Shown in pieces: positions 1 through 7,092 of a DNA stretch of 54,264 bases. The position numbers were made by a program, and so were the translations under genes. Positions within the stretch are counted from its first letter, which is position 1, and each line of letters starts with the position of its first letter. The DNA is from an uncultured Eubacteriales bacterium (GTDB lineage Bacteria; Bacillota; Clostridia; Oscillospirales; Oscillospiraceae): assembly GCA_949283375.1 (NCBI GenBank), contig CASDSM010000034.1:1-54264 (forward strand). Reading direction: 5' to 3'. The notes beneath the pieces are model-generated. The model worked only from the letters and a program-made list of their open reading frames with translations, was not told the DNA's origin and did not search any database.

Positions 1-207
1 ACCGGCCCCACCGGCCCGACTGGCCCTGCCGGCACGGCGGGCACTGAGGGCGCGACTGGCCCGACCGGCCCGACCGGCCCCACTGGCCCCGCCGCGACGG
101 TGACGGCTGCCGCCGCCGTGCAGGACGCGACCGGCACCGGCGACATCACGACGCAGTTCAACGCGCTGCTGGCCAATCTGCGCGCGGCCGGTCTGCTCTC
201 GAGCTGA
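1..207 (+). CDS. Collagen-like (Gly-X-Y) surface/exosporium protein, C-terminal end only
   Basis: The frame open from base 1 to the TGA at 205-207 reads as Gly-X-Y repeats rich in TGP triplets (about residues 1-30). A short non-collagen tail of about 38 residues follows, with the pattern TVTAAAAVQDATGTGDITTQ and ending in LLANLRAAGLL. Such Gly-X-Thr stalks with an alanine-rich tail are known from BclA-like spore-surface and other clostridial collagen-like proteins, where the tail helps form trimers. The start lies outside the window. The gene is followed by a perfect 12-bp hairpin and a glycosyltransferase, which suggests a glycosylated surface filament. Family and collagen repeat are clear; the exosporium location is inference. 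Confidence 0.8.
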   Translation, partial: TGPTGPTGPAGTAGTEGATGPTGPTGPTGPAATVTAAAAVQDATGTGDITTQFNALLANLRAAGLLSS

Positions 208-243
208 CCGGGCGGGCCACATCCGCATCTGAATCAGCGCACA

Positions 244-272
244 GCGGGAGAGGGAGAAAATCCCTCTCCCGC
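244..272 (+). terminator. Hairpin after the collagen-like gene
   Basis: GCGGGAGAGGGA (244-255) pairs perfectly with TCCCTCTCCCGC (261-272) around a short A-rich loop. No long T-run follows, so it may terminate weakly or act as a processing hairpin before the glycosyltransferase. Confidence 0.55.
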
Positions 273-292
273 AGAATATCAGGGAGGGAGCT

Positions 293-1372
293 ATGAAGGT
301 CATCGTCTATGCGATCTGTAAAAATGAGGCGGCGTTTGTGGACCGCTGGATGGACTCCATGGGGGAGGCGGACGGGGTGGTGGTGCTGGACACCGGCTCG
401 ACTGACGGCACAGTGGAGCGCCTGCGCGCGCGTGGGGCGCGGGTGGAGGTGGAGGAGGTCGTGCCCTGGCGGTTTGACACGGCGCGCAACCGCTCCCTCG
501 CCCTCGTGCCGGAGGACACGGACCTCTGCGTCTGCACCGACCTGGACGAGGTGTTCCACCCCGGCTGGCGCGCGGCGATGGAGGCGGCCTGGCAGCCGGG
601 GCTCTCCCAACTCCGCTACCGCTATACCTGGTCCTTCCAGCCGGACGGGACGGAGGGACACGTCTTCTGGATCGAGAAGGCGCACAGCCGCCGGGGCTGG
701 CGGTGGACCCATCCGGTCCATGAGGTGCTCACCTGGGAGGGACCGGGGCGGCCGCACAGCGCGAGCGCCCCCGGCGTACAGCTCGACCACCATCCGGACC
801 CGTCCAAGTCGCGCGCGCAGTATCTCCCCCTGCTTGAGCTGGCGGTGGCGGAGGACCCGGAGGACGACCGGAATATGCACTACCTGGGCCGGGAATACTG
901 CTTTCACCGCCGCTGGGAGGAGTGCGTCACCGTATTGAAACAACACCTGACCCTCCCCACCGCCGTCTGGGCGGATGAGCGCTGTGCCTCCATGCGATAC
1001 ATCGCCCGCGCCCTCGCCGCCCTGGACAGGGGAGAGGAGGCGGAGCGCTGGCACCTGCGCGCCGTGGCGGAGGCCCCCTGGCTGCGCGAGCCGTGGCTGG
1101 ACTACGCCCTGTTCTGCTACCGACGGGAGGACTGGCCCGGCGTGCGCTTTGCCGCCGAACGCGCCCTCGCGATCACCAGCCGGCCGGAGACCTACATCTC
1201 TGAGGGCGCGAGCTGGGGGAGCCTGCCCTACGACCTGGCCTCGCTCGGCTGCTACCACACCGGCGACCTCCCCGCGGCGCGGGAGATGGCCCGCGCCGCC
1301 CTCGACCGCACCCCGGACGACGCGCGTCTGGCGGGCAACCTCGCCCTCATCGAGCGGCAGCTCACCGGATAA
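293..1372 (+). CDS. Family 2 glycosyltransferase with C-terminal TPR-like region
   Basis: The 359-residue protein begins with the GT2 signature: CKNEAAFVDRW near residue 9, LDTGSTDGT near residue 32 and a DLDE metal-binding motif near residue 83. The second half (about 190-355) is helical and alanine-rich with TPR-like repeats. This architecture is known in SunS-like and tetratricopeptide GT2 enzymes that glycosylate proteins. A strong GGGAGGGAG site (281-289) precedes the ATG. Its position right after a collagen-like Gly-X-Thr gene suggests that it adds sugars to the threonines of that stalk, a pairing seen with BclA-type proteins. The substrate is inference. Confidence 0.85.
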   Translation: MKVIVYAICKNEAAFVDRWMDSMGEADGVVVLDTGSTDGTVERLRARGARVEVEEVVPWRFDTARNRSLALVPEDTDLCVCTDLDEVFHPGWRAAMEAAWQPGLSQLRYRYTWSFQPDGTEGHVFWIEKAHSRRGWRWTHPVHEVLTWEGPGRPHSASAPGVQLDHHPDPSKSRAQYLPLLELAVAEDPEDDRNMHYLGREYCFHRRWEECVTVLKQHLTLPTAVWADERCASMRYIARALAALDRGEEAERWHLRAVAEAPWLREPWLDYALFCYRREDWPGVRFAAERALAITSRPETYISEGASWGSLPYDLASLGCYHTGDLPAAREMARAALDRTPDDARLAGNLALIERQLTG

Positions 1373-1514
1373 TTTCCAAAATCTGGAACAGGCATTCTCT
1401 GCCGGCCAGATGCTGCAATCCCTTGCGCCGCCGGGCTGGCAGATGCTGTCTGCCCAAAGCTGGGCGGCGCTGCCGGTTCTGGATGGCTCGATTTCCGTCC
1501 CCGGGATATAGTAA

Positions 1515-1677
1515 AGGAAGCGCTGATTCCATCGGCAAGAGCCGACGGCGAGAGATTTTGTTCCAGGCGAACGTTGGGGAAACGCGGGAATACTTTGTGT
1601 ATTCCCCGGTTTCCCAACGGCACGGATGGGGCAAAAGATCCGCCGTCCGGCCGAAGACGATCGATTCGGCGCTTCCT
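1515..1677. repeat. Fold-back intergenic element (MITE/REP-like)
   Basis: The gap 1373-1774 has no supported gene but holds a nested inverted repeat. AGGAAGCGCTGATTC (1515-1529) matches the inverse of GATTCGGCGCTTCCT (1663-1677) at 13 of 15 bases. Inside it, the GCCGACGGCG...ATTTTGTTCC side corresponds to GGGGCAAAAGATCCGCCGTC, and the core GTTGGGGAAAC...GGGAATAC (about 1573-1592) pairs with GTATTCCCCGGTTTCCCAAC. The whole could fold into one long imperfect hairpin of about 160 nt. No coding capacity is evident. Confidence 0.6.
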
Positions 1678-1774
1678 AAAGATGTCCGCGCGGCGGATAA
1701 ATCAAACGGGGCGGCGGAGCGGGGAAAAACTGGAACAATCCTGCTTCGCCGTCCCCGGCAGAGGGGGATGGAAC

Positions 1775-2827
1775 TTGAAGGAAGAAGGAGGAAGCGCGCG
1801 GCCCTGGGGCTGGCTGCTCGCGCTGGCGCTGGTGCTCTCGCTGCTGGTGGCGGCACGGCTGGGGCCGAACGGAACGGCGGCGGTGACCTGCGCGGCGGCG
1901 GGCGAGCGGTATCTGGTGCCGGTGGGGCAGACGGTGGGCATCAAGCTCTTTGCCCGCGGGGTGATGGTGGTCGGCCTCTCTGAGGTGAACACCGAGCAGG
2001 GCGCCTGCTCCCCGGCGGAGTCCTGCGGCCTGCGGGCGGGGGACATCATCACCAGCATCAACGACCAGGCGGTGGACACCATCGAGCAGGTGCAGGAGGC
2101 GGTGGCCGCCAGCGGCGGGCCGCTGGAGATCTGCGCCACGCGCAACGGACGGCATATGACGGTGACGGCACAGGCCGCCCCCTGCCTGGCGGACGGGAGC
2201 TACAAGCTGGGCGCATGGGTCCGCGATTCAATGGCGGGCATCGGCACGGTGACCTATTACGACCCGGCCACCGGGGCCTTTGCCGCCCTCGGCCACGGCA
2301 TCAACGACGTGGACACCGGCTTGCTCATGCCGCTGTCCTCCGGGGCGATCATGCCCTCCACCGTCTCCGGCGTACTGGCCGGGACGAAGGGGAGCCCCGG
2401 CGCGCTGCACGGCAGCTTTGACCTCACGCGCGACCTCGGCCGGTTGACGGCTAACACCGACCGGGGGATCTTCGGCACCCTCTCGGAGGACTGCTTCGGC
2501 GGCGAGGCGGTCCCGGCGGCGCGCCGGAGCGAGGTGCGCACGGGTGCGGCCACCATCCTGGCCAACGTCTCCGGCGAGACGGTGGAGGAGTACGCGGTGG
2601 AGATCCTGCGCATCTACCCCGTCTCCGCCGCAGCGGGGCAGAGCCTGATGCTCCGGGTGACGGACGAGCGCCTGCTGTCGGCCACCGGGGGGATCGTGCA
2701 GGGGATGAGCGGTTCCCCAATTTGCCAAAACGGGAAAATTGTGGGAGCGGTGACCCACGTTTTGGTGAATGATCCGACAAAGGGATATGGGATATTCATC
2801 GAAAACATGCTGGATGCGGCGGGGTAA
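1775..2827 (+). CDS. spoIVB: SpoIVB stage IV sporulation serine peptidase (S55)
   Basis: SpoIVB is secreted by the forespore into the intermembrane space and cleaves SpoIVFA, starting pro-sigma-K processing. From a TTG at 1775, preceded by GAGGGGG at 1761-1767, the protein is 350 residues: an N-terminal membrane anchor (about 11-26), a PDZ domain (about 60-130, with GLRAGDIITSI) and the S55 peptidase domain. Catalytic His174 lies in ALGHGINDVDTG and Ser312 in QGMSGSPI. The frame is open further upstream to 1574, but that extension has no family similarity and crosses the fold-back repeat. The last 120 bp are duplicated at 3530-3649. Confidence 0.93.
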   Translation: MKEEGGSARPWGWLLALALVLSLLVAARLGPNGTAAVTCAAAGERYLVPVGQTVGIKLFARGVMVVGLSEVNTEQGACSPAESCGLRAGDIITSINDQAVDTIEQVQEAVAASGGPLEICATRNGRHMTVTAQAAPCLADGSYKLGAWVRDSMAGIGTVTYYDPATGAFAALGHGINDVDTGLLMPLSSGAIMPSTVSGVLAGTKGSPGALHGSFDLTRDLGRLTANTDRGIFGTLSEDCFGGEAVPAARRSEVRTGAATILANVSGETVEEYAVEILRIYPVSAAAGQSLMLRVTDERLLSATGGIVQGMSGSPICQNGKIVGAVTHVLVNDPTKGYGIFIENMLDAAG

Positions 2828-2833
2828 AAAGAG

Positions 2834-2867
2834 CGTCCCTCCCGGGGAGGATTCTCCGGGAGGGACG
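2834..2867. terminator. Hairpin between spoIVB and the opposing gene
   Basis: CGTCCCTCCCGG (2834-2845) pairs with CCGGGAGGGACG (2856-2867). An A-run lies on its left side (2826-2830), so a transcript coming from the minus-strand gene would end in a hairpin followed by CTCTTTTTA. It probably serves both converging genes. Confidence 0.7.
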
Positions 2868-2888
2868 GCTTGAGAAACCGGGATGTGT

Positions 2889-3335
2889 CTATTCATCCAA
2901 AATGCGCCATCTTAAGGCGTTTGCCACAATATAGGTGTCTGCGGGTTCGTGGATTGAGTTGTCGATTTTCGCAACGTCAAACCAACCTGTGTCTGACCAC
3001 ACGATCACCCTGTCAGGATCTCCTGGCAGTAAATTGTCGTGAAACGCCAGATGTGCACCTAACATATCGCATAAATAATTATCTTGCCATCCGACCAGAT
3101 GCATTTGCCGAAGACCTGAAAACTGAAGCTCGATGGTTCTGGGCTTCCACTGGCATTGGAATATCACAGATAGTCTTCGACTCTCCGCGTCACCATAATG
3201 CATTCTCCCTTTATCGTCTACAAAAGCTCCACTCTGATAGCTGAGTGACACAATACAGGCATCGTGAAAGCCGCCATAGGTAGACATCAAGAACGCAATA
3301 TCCCTTTCTGTTTCAATATTGTGCCAGTGATCCAT
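2889..3335 (-). CDS. Hypothetical protein, 148 aa, in AT-richer inserted segment
   Basis: The 148-residue product starts MDHWHNIETERDIAFLM and contains TYGGFHDACIV, a WQDNYLCDML stretch and a tryptophan-rich C-terminus; it has no signal peptide or membrane segment. I do not recognise a named family. The size, acidic character and aromatic-rich core resemble cytosolic immunity-type or 'YGGFHD' hypothetical proteins of Firmicutes, but this is only a resemblance. GGCGAGGTAAAAAG precedes the start. Base composition is clearly less GC-rich than that of the neighbours and codon use differs. The gene sits between spoIVB and a duplicate of the spoIVB tail, which points to horizontal acquisition. Confidence 0.65.
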   Translation of the reverse strand: MDHWHNIETERDIAFLMSTYGGFHDACIVSLSYQSGAFVDDKGRMHYGDAESRRLSVIFQCQWKPRTIELQFSGLRQMHLVGWQDNYLCDMLGAHLAFHDNLLPGDPDRVIVWSDTGWFDVAKIDNSIHEPADTYIVANALRWRILDE

Positions 3336-3529
3336 CTTTTTACCTCGCCAAATTACGATTTGCCCGCTGTTTCATGGAATGTTATATCAAGAAACAGAGT
3401 TAGTCTCCCCGATGTCAAATGGTAGCTGCCCGTGCTGCCGCACCACACATTCCGATCTGTCTGCTGTTTCATCCTATCATAATACGATCTGTTTTTCAAC
3501 CGACCGTTGCCCCTAATGCCAATCACTCG

Positions 3530-3699
3530 TGAGCGGTTCCCCAATTTGCCAAAATAGGAAAATTGTAGGAGCGGTGACCCACGTTTTGGTGAACGACCCT
3601 ACCCGGGGATATGGGATTTTCATCGAGCATATGCTGGAGGCGGCGGGATCAAAGCTTTGCCCGGGGCATTTTGTCGCTGTCAATGCTGATGATTTGTGA
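3530..3699 (+). pseudogene. spoIVB: Duplicated 3' end of spoIVB
   Basis: Bases 3530-3649 repeat 2706-2825 with about 88% identity: SGSPICQN, then [14 protein letters not shown] and [14 protein letters not shown]. The frame remains open into an unrelated tail that ends at TGA 3697-3699. There is no start codon or ribosome binding site and the catalytic His is absent, so this is a fragment and not a gene. The two copies are offset by 824 bp and bracket the AT-richer 148-aa gene. It may be the original spoIVB end displaced by an insertion, or the scar of recombination with a related strain. Confidence 0.85.
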
Positions 3700-3753
3700 T
3701 ATACTGAACAAGACCGGAAACTGCATGCCCGATCGTGCGTGGGGGGAGAAAAT

Positions 3754-4080
3754 ATGTTTTGTTACAGCTGTGGTTTTCAAATTTCTTTTGACGGCGCAAT
3801 ATTTTGCCCCAATTGCGGAACCAGAATCGATGGCAAGACATTGGAGGCAGAGAGAGCGGAAGAAGAAAACTTGCTGGCTCAGATGCGAAGAAAGAACGAG
3901 CTGATTCCTGAAAAGATCAGGAAAATGGTGGATGCCCAAATTGAAATGGAATTTAGGTCTGTGAGACGCCAACTGGGACTGTGCCATGGTATTTGGAGAA
4001 GAGAAAAGGAATTATATGCTCATTACGGATATGACTGGTATACGCCTGCCGGGCTGAATCCCAATATTATCTTTGATTGA
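3754..4080 (+). CDS. Zinc-ribbon protein, 108 aa
   Basis: The ATG at 3754 follows GGGGGGAG with good spacing, giving MFCYSCGF. Two CxxC pairs, CYSC (residues 3-6) and CPNC near residue 19, form a zinc ribbon of the zinc_ribbon_2 type. A charged helical segment (about 35-85) with many Glu/Arg residues follows, then a short aromatic C-terminus. No catalytic motif is visible. The gene is less GC-rich than its neighbours and lies just beyond the spoIVB-tail repeat, so it may belong to the same acquired segment. Its role is unknown. Confidence 0.75.
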   Translation: MFCYSCGFQISFDGAIFCPNCGTRIDGKTLEAERAEEENLLAQMRRKNELIPEKIRKMVDAQIEMEFRSVRRQLGLCHGIWRREKELYAHYGYDWYTPAGLNPNIIFD

Positions 4081-4120
4081 ACGGTAGAAGATGGCTCCAT
4101 GTCATGATAGGGGGATACCT

Positions 4121-4825
4121 ATGCGGAAGGTCTCCATTGTCGGCGACTCCATCAGCACCTGCGAGGGCTTTCAGCCGGAGGGGTATGCGGTGTTCTATGA
4201 CCGCGCCACGCAGGCCGCCCATGGCCTTGCCGGCGTCTATGATACCTGGTGGGCGCAGGTCAACCAGGCGCTGCACGCCTGCCTGTGCGTGAACAACTCC
4301 TATTCCGGGAGCAGAGTGACGGGGGACTGCTTTCCCTCCGCGGCCGCCGGACAGCGCATGCAGTGCCTGCACAACGGCGCGGGACAGCCGGATCTCATCC
4401 TGATCTATATCGGCTTCAACGACTTCGGCTCCGGCGTCAGGGTCTGGCGCAGGGGATGGGACCGGCTGCTGCGAAGGGGAGAGCGGCCCTTTTTCGACGC
4501 CTATGAGGAGATGCTCTCCCAGATCAGGCGGAATTATCCCCATGCGGCGGTTGTGTGCGCGACGCTGATGCGGACCGCGATCGCGGGAAAAGAGGGCTGG
4601 TCCTTTCCGGAGGACTTTGCGGGCGTGCGGTTGGAAGATTATAATCAGGCAATCCGGGCGGCGTGCAGGCGGAAGCGATGTTATCTGGCGGACATCGCCG
4701 CCCTCGGGCTGCGCTATGAGACGCTGGACGGCTCGCACCCGACGGCTGCGGGGCACCGCACCCTGGCAGGAGCATGGCGGTACTGCCTCGGCGCTGCGGG
4801 CCTGCTCCCGGCCGGCGGGCGGTGA
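4121..4825 (+). CDS. SGNH/GDSL-family hydrolase
   Basis: This is a 234-residue lipase/esterase-like protein. Block I is GDSIST near the N-terminus (nucleophile Ser), block III is IGFNDFG near residue 95, and block V is DGSHPTAAGH near residue 210 with the catalytic Asp and His. The ATG at 4121 follows AGGGGGA (4109-4115); an in-frame ATG at 4091 lacks a good site and adds non-family residues. No signal peptide is seen, so it is probably cytoplasmic. Relatives deacylate sugars or lipids; the substrate here cannot be told. A hairpin follows and the next gene is convergent. Confidence 0.85.
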   Translation: MRKVSIVGDSISTCEGFQPEGYAVFYDRATQAAHGLAGVYDTWWAQVNQALHACLCVNNSYSGSRVTGDCFPSAAAGQRMQCLHNGAGQPDLILIYIGFNDFGSGVRVWRRGWDRLLRRGERPFFDAYEEMLSQIRRNYPHAAVVCATLMRTAIAGKEGWSFPEDFAGVRLEDYNQAIRAACRRKRCYLADIAALGLRYETLDGSHPTAAGHRTLAGAWRYCLGAAGLLPAGGR

Positions 4826-4836
4826 GAGAAAAAAGA

Positions 4837-4874
4837 ACGTCATGGAGTCCCTGCACAGGGGCGCTCCATGACGT
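4837..4874 (-). terminator. Terminator of the MATE gene (shared with SGNH gene)
   Basis: ACGTCATGGAG (4837-4847) and CTCCATGACGT (4864-4874) form an 11-bp perfect stem. Reading the minus strand, it is followed by TCTTTTTTCTC, a good U-tract. Confidence 0.8.
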
Positions 4875-4881
4875 CTCTCTG

Positions 4882-6270
4882 TCATTGCAGATGATTTTGC
4901 AGCGGGGCGATCTCCGCGCGGTAGAGCCGGACGAGGAAGACCGCGCTGCAAACGGCGCAGACCAGCTCGGCGAGGGGGAAGGCCCACCAGATCAGCTCCA
5001 GCTCGCCCGTGCGGGAGAAGAGCCAGGCCAGCGGCAGCAGGGCGCCGAGCTGGCGCACAAGCGAGAGCGTCAGGCTGAGCATCCCGTGGGAAAAGGCCTG
5101 AAACACGGAGGAGGAGACTACCGTAAAGCCCGCGAGCAGGAAGCTCAGGCTGATCGTGCGCAGGGCGGGGATACCGATGGAGCACATGTAGTCCGAGGCG
5201 TCAAAGATGCCGAGCAGCTGGCCGGGGAAGAGCCAGAACACCGCAAAGCCGAGGACCATGATGACCACCGCATAGCACACGCTGAGCTGGATGGTGCGCA
5301 CGATGCGCTCCGGCCGGCGTGCGCCGAGGTTGTAGGCGAGGATGGGCACCATGCCGTTGTTGAGACCGAAGACCGGCATGAAGGCGAAGCTCTGCAATTT
5401 GAAGTAGACGCCGAACACCGCCGCCGCCGTGGTGGAGAAGCCGATCAGGATCTGATTCATCCCGAAGGTCATCACCGAGCCGATGGAGGACATGATGATG
5501 GACGGGACGCCGACGGCATAGATGTCCCGGATGGTCCCGCCGTCCGGCCGCAGGGCGGAGAGGGAGAGAGGGAGCTCGAGGTTCCACCGCTGGTTGATGA
5601 AGATGCCGAGGAACATGGCGGTAATCTGGCCGAAGACAGTGGCCGCCGCCGCGCCCGCGACCCCCATCGCCGGGAAGCCGAACCAGCCGAAGATCAGGAT
5701 GGGGTCAAAGATGATGTTCAGGATCGCCCCCAGCGCCTGGGTGATCATGCTGTAGACCGTCCGCCCGGTGGACTGCACCAGCCGCTCGAGCACGATCTGC
5801 CCGAAGAGGCCGAAGGAGAGCACGGTGCAGATGGTCAGATAGTCCCGGCCATAGGCGATGATCTCCTCCACATCTGTCTGGAGGCGGAAGAACCACTCCG
5901 AGCCGAGCAGGCCGAGCACGGCGAAGACGGCATAGCTCAGCAGGGCGAGCAGGACGCCGTTGTGGGCCACCACCCGGGCCTCCTCCGGACGCTGCTGGCC
6001 CAGCCGCCGGGAGAGCAGGGCGTTGATGCCGACGCCGGTGCCGGTGGCGACCGAGATCATCAGGTTCTGCACCGGGAAGGCGAGGGAGACGGCGGTCAGC
6101 GCGTTCTCGCTGAGCTGGGCGACGAACATGCTGTCCACCACGTTGTACAGCGCCTGCACCAGCATGGAGATCATGATGGGCACCGACATGCCGAGCAGGA
6201 GCCGGTTGACCGGCATGACGCCCATCTTATTTTCCTGCGCGCTCTGGCTGGATACGGACAAGACGATCAC
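4882..6270 (-). CDS. MATE family efflux transporter
   Basis: This is a 462-residue membrane protein with about twelve hydrophobic segments in two MatE halves. The N-terminal half carries MLVQALYNVVDSMFVAQL and the second half FGMNQILIGF, both typical of the DinF/NorM-like clostridial branch that antiports organic cations or drugs with Na+ or H+. The start is GTG at 6270 behind AGAGAGAAAGA. A near-perfect sigma-A promoter lies at 6344-6372; its -35 box is one arm of an inverted repeat whose other arm is the -35 box of the divergent NiaR-type regulator. The regulator therefore probably controls this exporter, so a pyridine compound is a candidate substrate. The family is certain; the substrate is inference. 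Confidence 0.93.
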   Translation of the reverse strand: MIVLSVSSQSAQENKMGVMPVNRLLLGMSVPIMISMLVQALYNVVDSMFVAQLSENALTAVSLAFPVQNLMISVATGTGVGINALLSRRLGQQRPEEARVVAHNGVLLALLSYAVFAVLGLLGSEWFFRLQTDVEEIIAYGRDYLTICTVLSFGLFGQIVLERLVQSTGRTVYSMITQALGAILNIIFDPILIFGWFGFPAMGVAGAAAATVFGQITAMFLGIFINQRWNLELPLSLSALRPDGGTIRDIYAVGVPSIIMSSIGSVMTFGMNQILIGFSTTAAAVFGVYFKLQSFAFMPVFGLNNGMVPILAYNLGARRPERIVRTIQLSVCYAVVIMVLGFAVFWLFPGQLLGIFDASDYMCSIGIPALRTISLSFLLAGFTVVSSSVFQAFSHGMLSLTLSLVRQLGALLPLAWLFSRTGELELIWWAFPLAELVCAVCSAVFLVRLYRAEIAPLQNHLQ

Positions 6271-6343
6271 TCTTTCTCTCTGTAAAATGACAAAAAATGG
6301 GATATCCGACGGAAACAGGGGGAGATTCCGATCAGATCAGCCC

Positions 6344-6372
6344 ATTATATAAGCTGCGGGTTTGAATGTCAA
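6344..6372 (-). promoter_or_regulatory. Sigma-A promoter of the MATE gene
   Basis: On the minus strand TTGACA (6367-6372), a 17-bp spacer and TATAAT (6344-6349) give a perfect consensus. The -35 lies inside the left arm of the inverted repeat 6365-6390. Confidence 0.9.
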
Positions 6373-6390
6373 GCGCGCTCTCTTGACATT
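6365..6390. promoter_or_regulatory. Shared operator candidate between MATE and niaR-like genes
   Basis: AATGTCAAG (6365-6373) and CTTGACATT (6382-6390) are perfect 9-bp inverted repeats with an 8-bp spacer. Each arm contains the -35 hexamer of one of the two divergent promoters, so a dimer bound here would block both. Confidence 0.75.
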
Positions 6391-6411
6391 TGCCCCCGCT
6401 TTCGGTAAGCT
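6383..6411 (+). promoter_or_regulatory. Promoter of the niaR-like gene
   Basis: TTGACA (6383-6388) and a 17-bp spacer are followed by a poor -10 (TAAGCT, 6406-6411). It is weaker than the divergent MATE promoter and overlaps the right arm of the inverted repeat. Confidence 0.5.
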
Positions 6412-6443
6412 GATAGCGTATGCGTTTGGAAGGAGGGGTTGCC

Positions 6444-6968
6444 ATGCTTGCCGCTGAGCGCCGGGAGGCCATTTTGAACCGGCTGCGCACCGCCGCCGCG
6501 CCGCTGAGCGCGACCACGCTCGCCCGGCAGTTTTCCGTCAGCCGTCAGATCGTCGTCGGGGACATCGCGCTCCTGCGCGCGTCCGGACAGGCGATCGACG
6601 CCACGCCGCGCGGCTACCTGCTGCGCCGCGCCCCGGAGGGGGAGACGTATACCATCGCCTGCTGCCACAGCGCCGGAGAGATGGGCCATGAGCTCAACCT
6701 GTGCGTGGACCACGGCTGCACCGTCCTGAACGTCATCGTAGAGCACCCGCTCTATGGACAGCTCACCGGTCAGCTCCAGCTCTCCAGCCGCTATGATGTG
6801 GAGCAGTTCCTCCGCCTGTCCAGCCAGTCGGGCGCGCCGCCGCTGAGCCTGCTGACGGAGGGCATCCACCTGCACACCCTCCTCTGCCCGGACCGGGAGA
6901 GCTATCTGCGCGTCTGCCGCGCCCTGCGCGAGGCGGGCATCCTGCTCGAGGGGCAGGGGGAGAGCTGA
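6444..6968 (+). CDS. niaR: NiaR-type transcriptional repressor (HTH_11 plus 3H domain)
   Basis: The protein has 174 residues from the ATG at 6444, which follows AAGGAGGGG. It has an N-terminal winged helix (about 1-60, with LARQFSVSRQIVVGDIALLR) and a C-terminal 3H domain (about 70-170) with the family histidines in VDHGCTV, VEHPLYG and EGIHLHTL. NiaR is the niacin-responsive repressor of NAD biosynthesis and niacin uptake genes, and the 3H histidines bind a metal and nicotinate. Here the divergent neighbour is a MATE exporter and no nad gene is present, so the ligand may be nicotinate or a related compound. The assignment to the 3H family is strong; the exact effector is not proven. Confidence 0.88.
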   Translation: MLAAERREAILNRLRTAAAPLSATTLARQFSVSRQIVVGDIALLRASGQAIDATPRGYLLRRAPEGETYTIACCHSAGEMGHELNLCVDHGCTVLNVIVEHPLYGQLTGQLQLSSRYDVEQFLRLSSQSGAPPLSLLTEGIHLHTLLCPDRESYLRVCRALREAGILLEGQGES

Positions 6969-6986
6969 GGGAGAAGCCATCAAAAA

Positions 6987-7032
6987 AGAGAGCGTCCCCG
7001 CCACCGGTGAGCCGGTGCGGAGGACGCTCTCT
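6987..7032. terminator. Bidirectional hairpin between niaR and asnA
   Basis: AGAGAGCGTCC (6987-6997) pairs with GGACGCTCTCT (7022-7032) around an inner CACCGG/CCGGTG stem. A run of six A on the left provides a U-tract for asnA transcripts. Confidence 0.82.
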
Positions 7033-7092
7033 TTCCCGCTGAGGGGATGGAAGGCGGAAGCCTCAATGTCGTTTCTCGACAGGCTCGTGGCC

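Noticed and set aside
1-207. A DNA satellite repeat at the left edge
   Set aside because: The ACCGGCCC repetition is explained by Gly-Pro-Thr codons of a collagen-like protein in an open frame.
3353-3544. A 63-codon minus-strand frame upstream of the 148-aa gene
   Set aside because: It has no ribosome binding site, no recognisable pattern, and overlaps the duplicated spoIVB fragment.
2706-3699. A polymorphic-toxin style cassette, with conserved tail fragment and immunity gene
   Set aside because: The repeated piece is the catalytic end of SpoIVB, not a toxin linker, and no toxin domain is present. The duplication is better explained by insertion or recombination.
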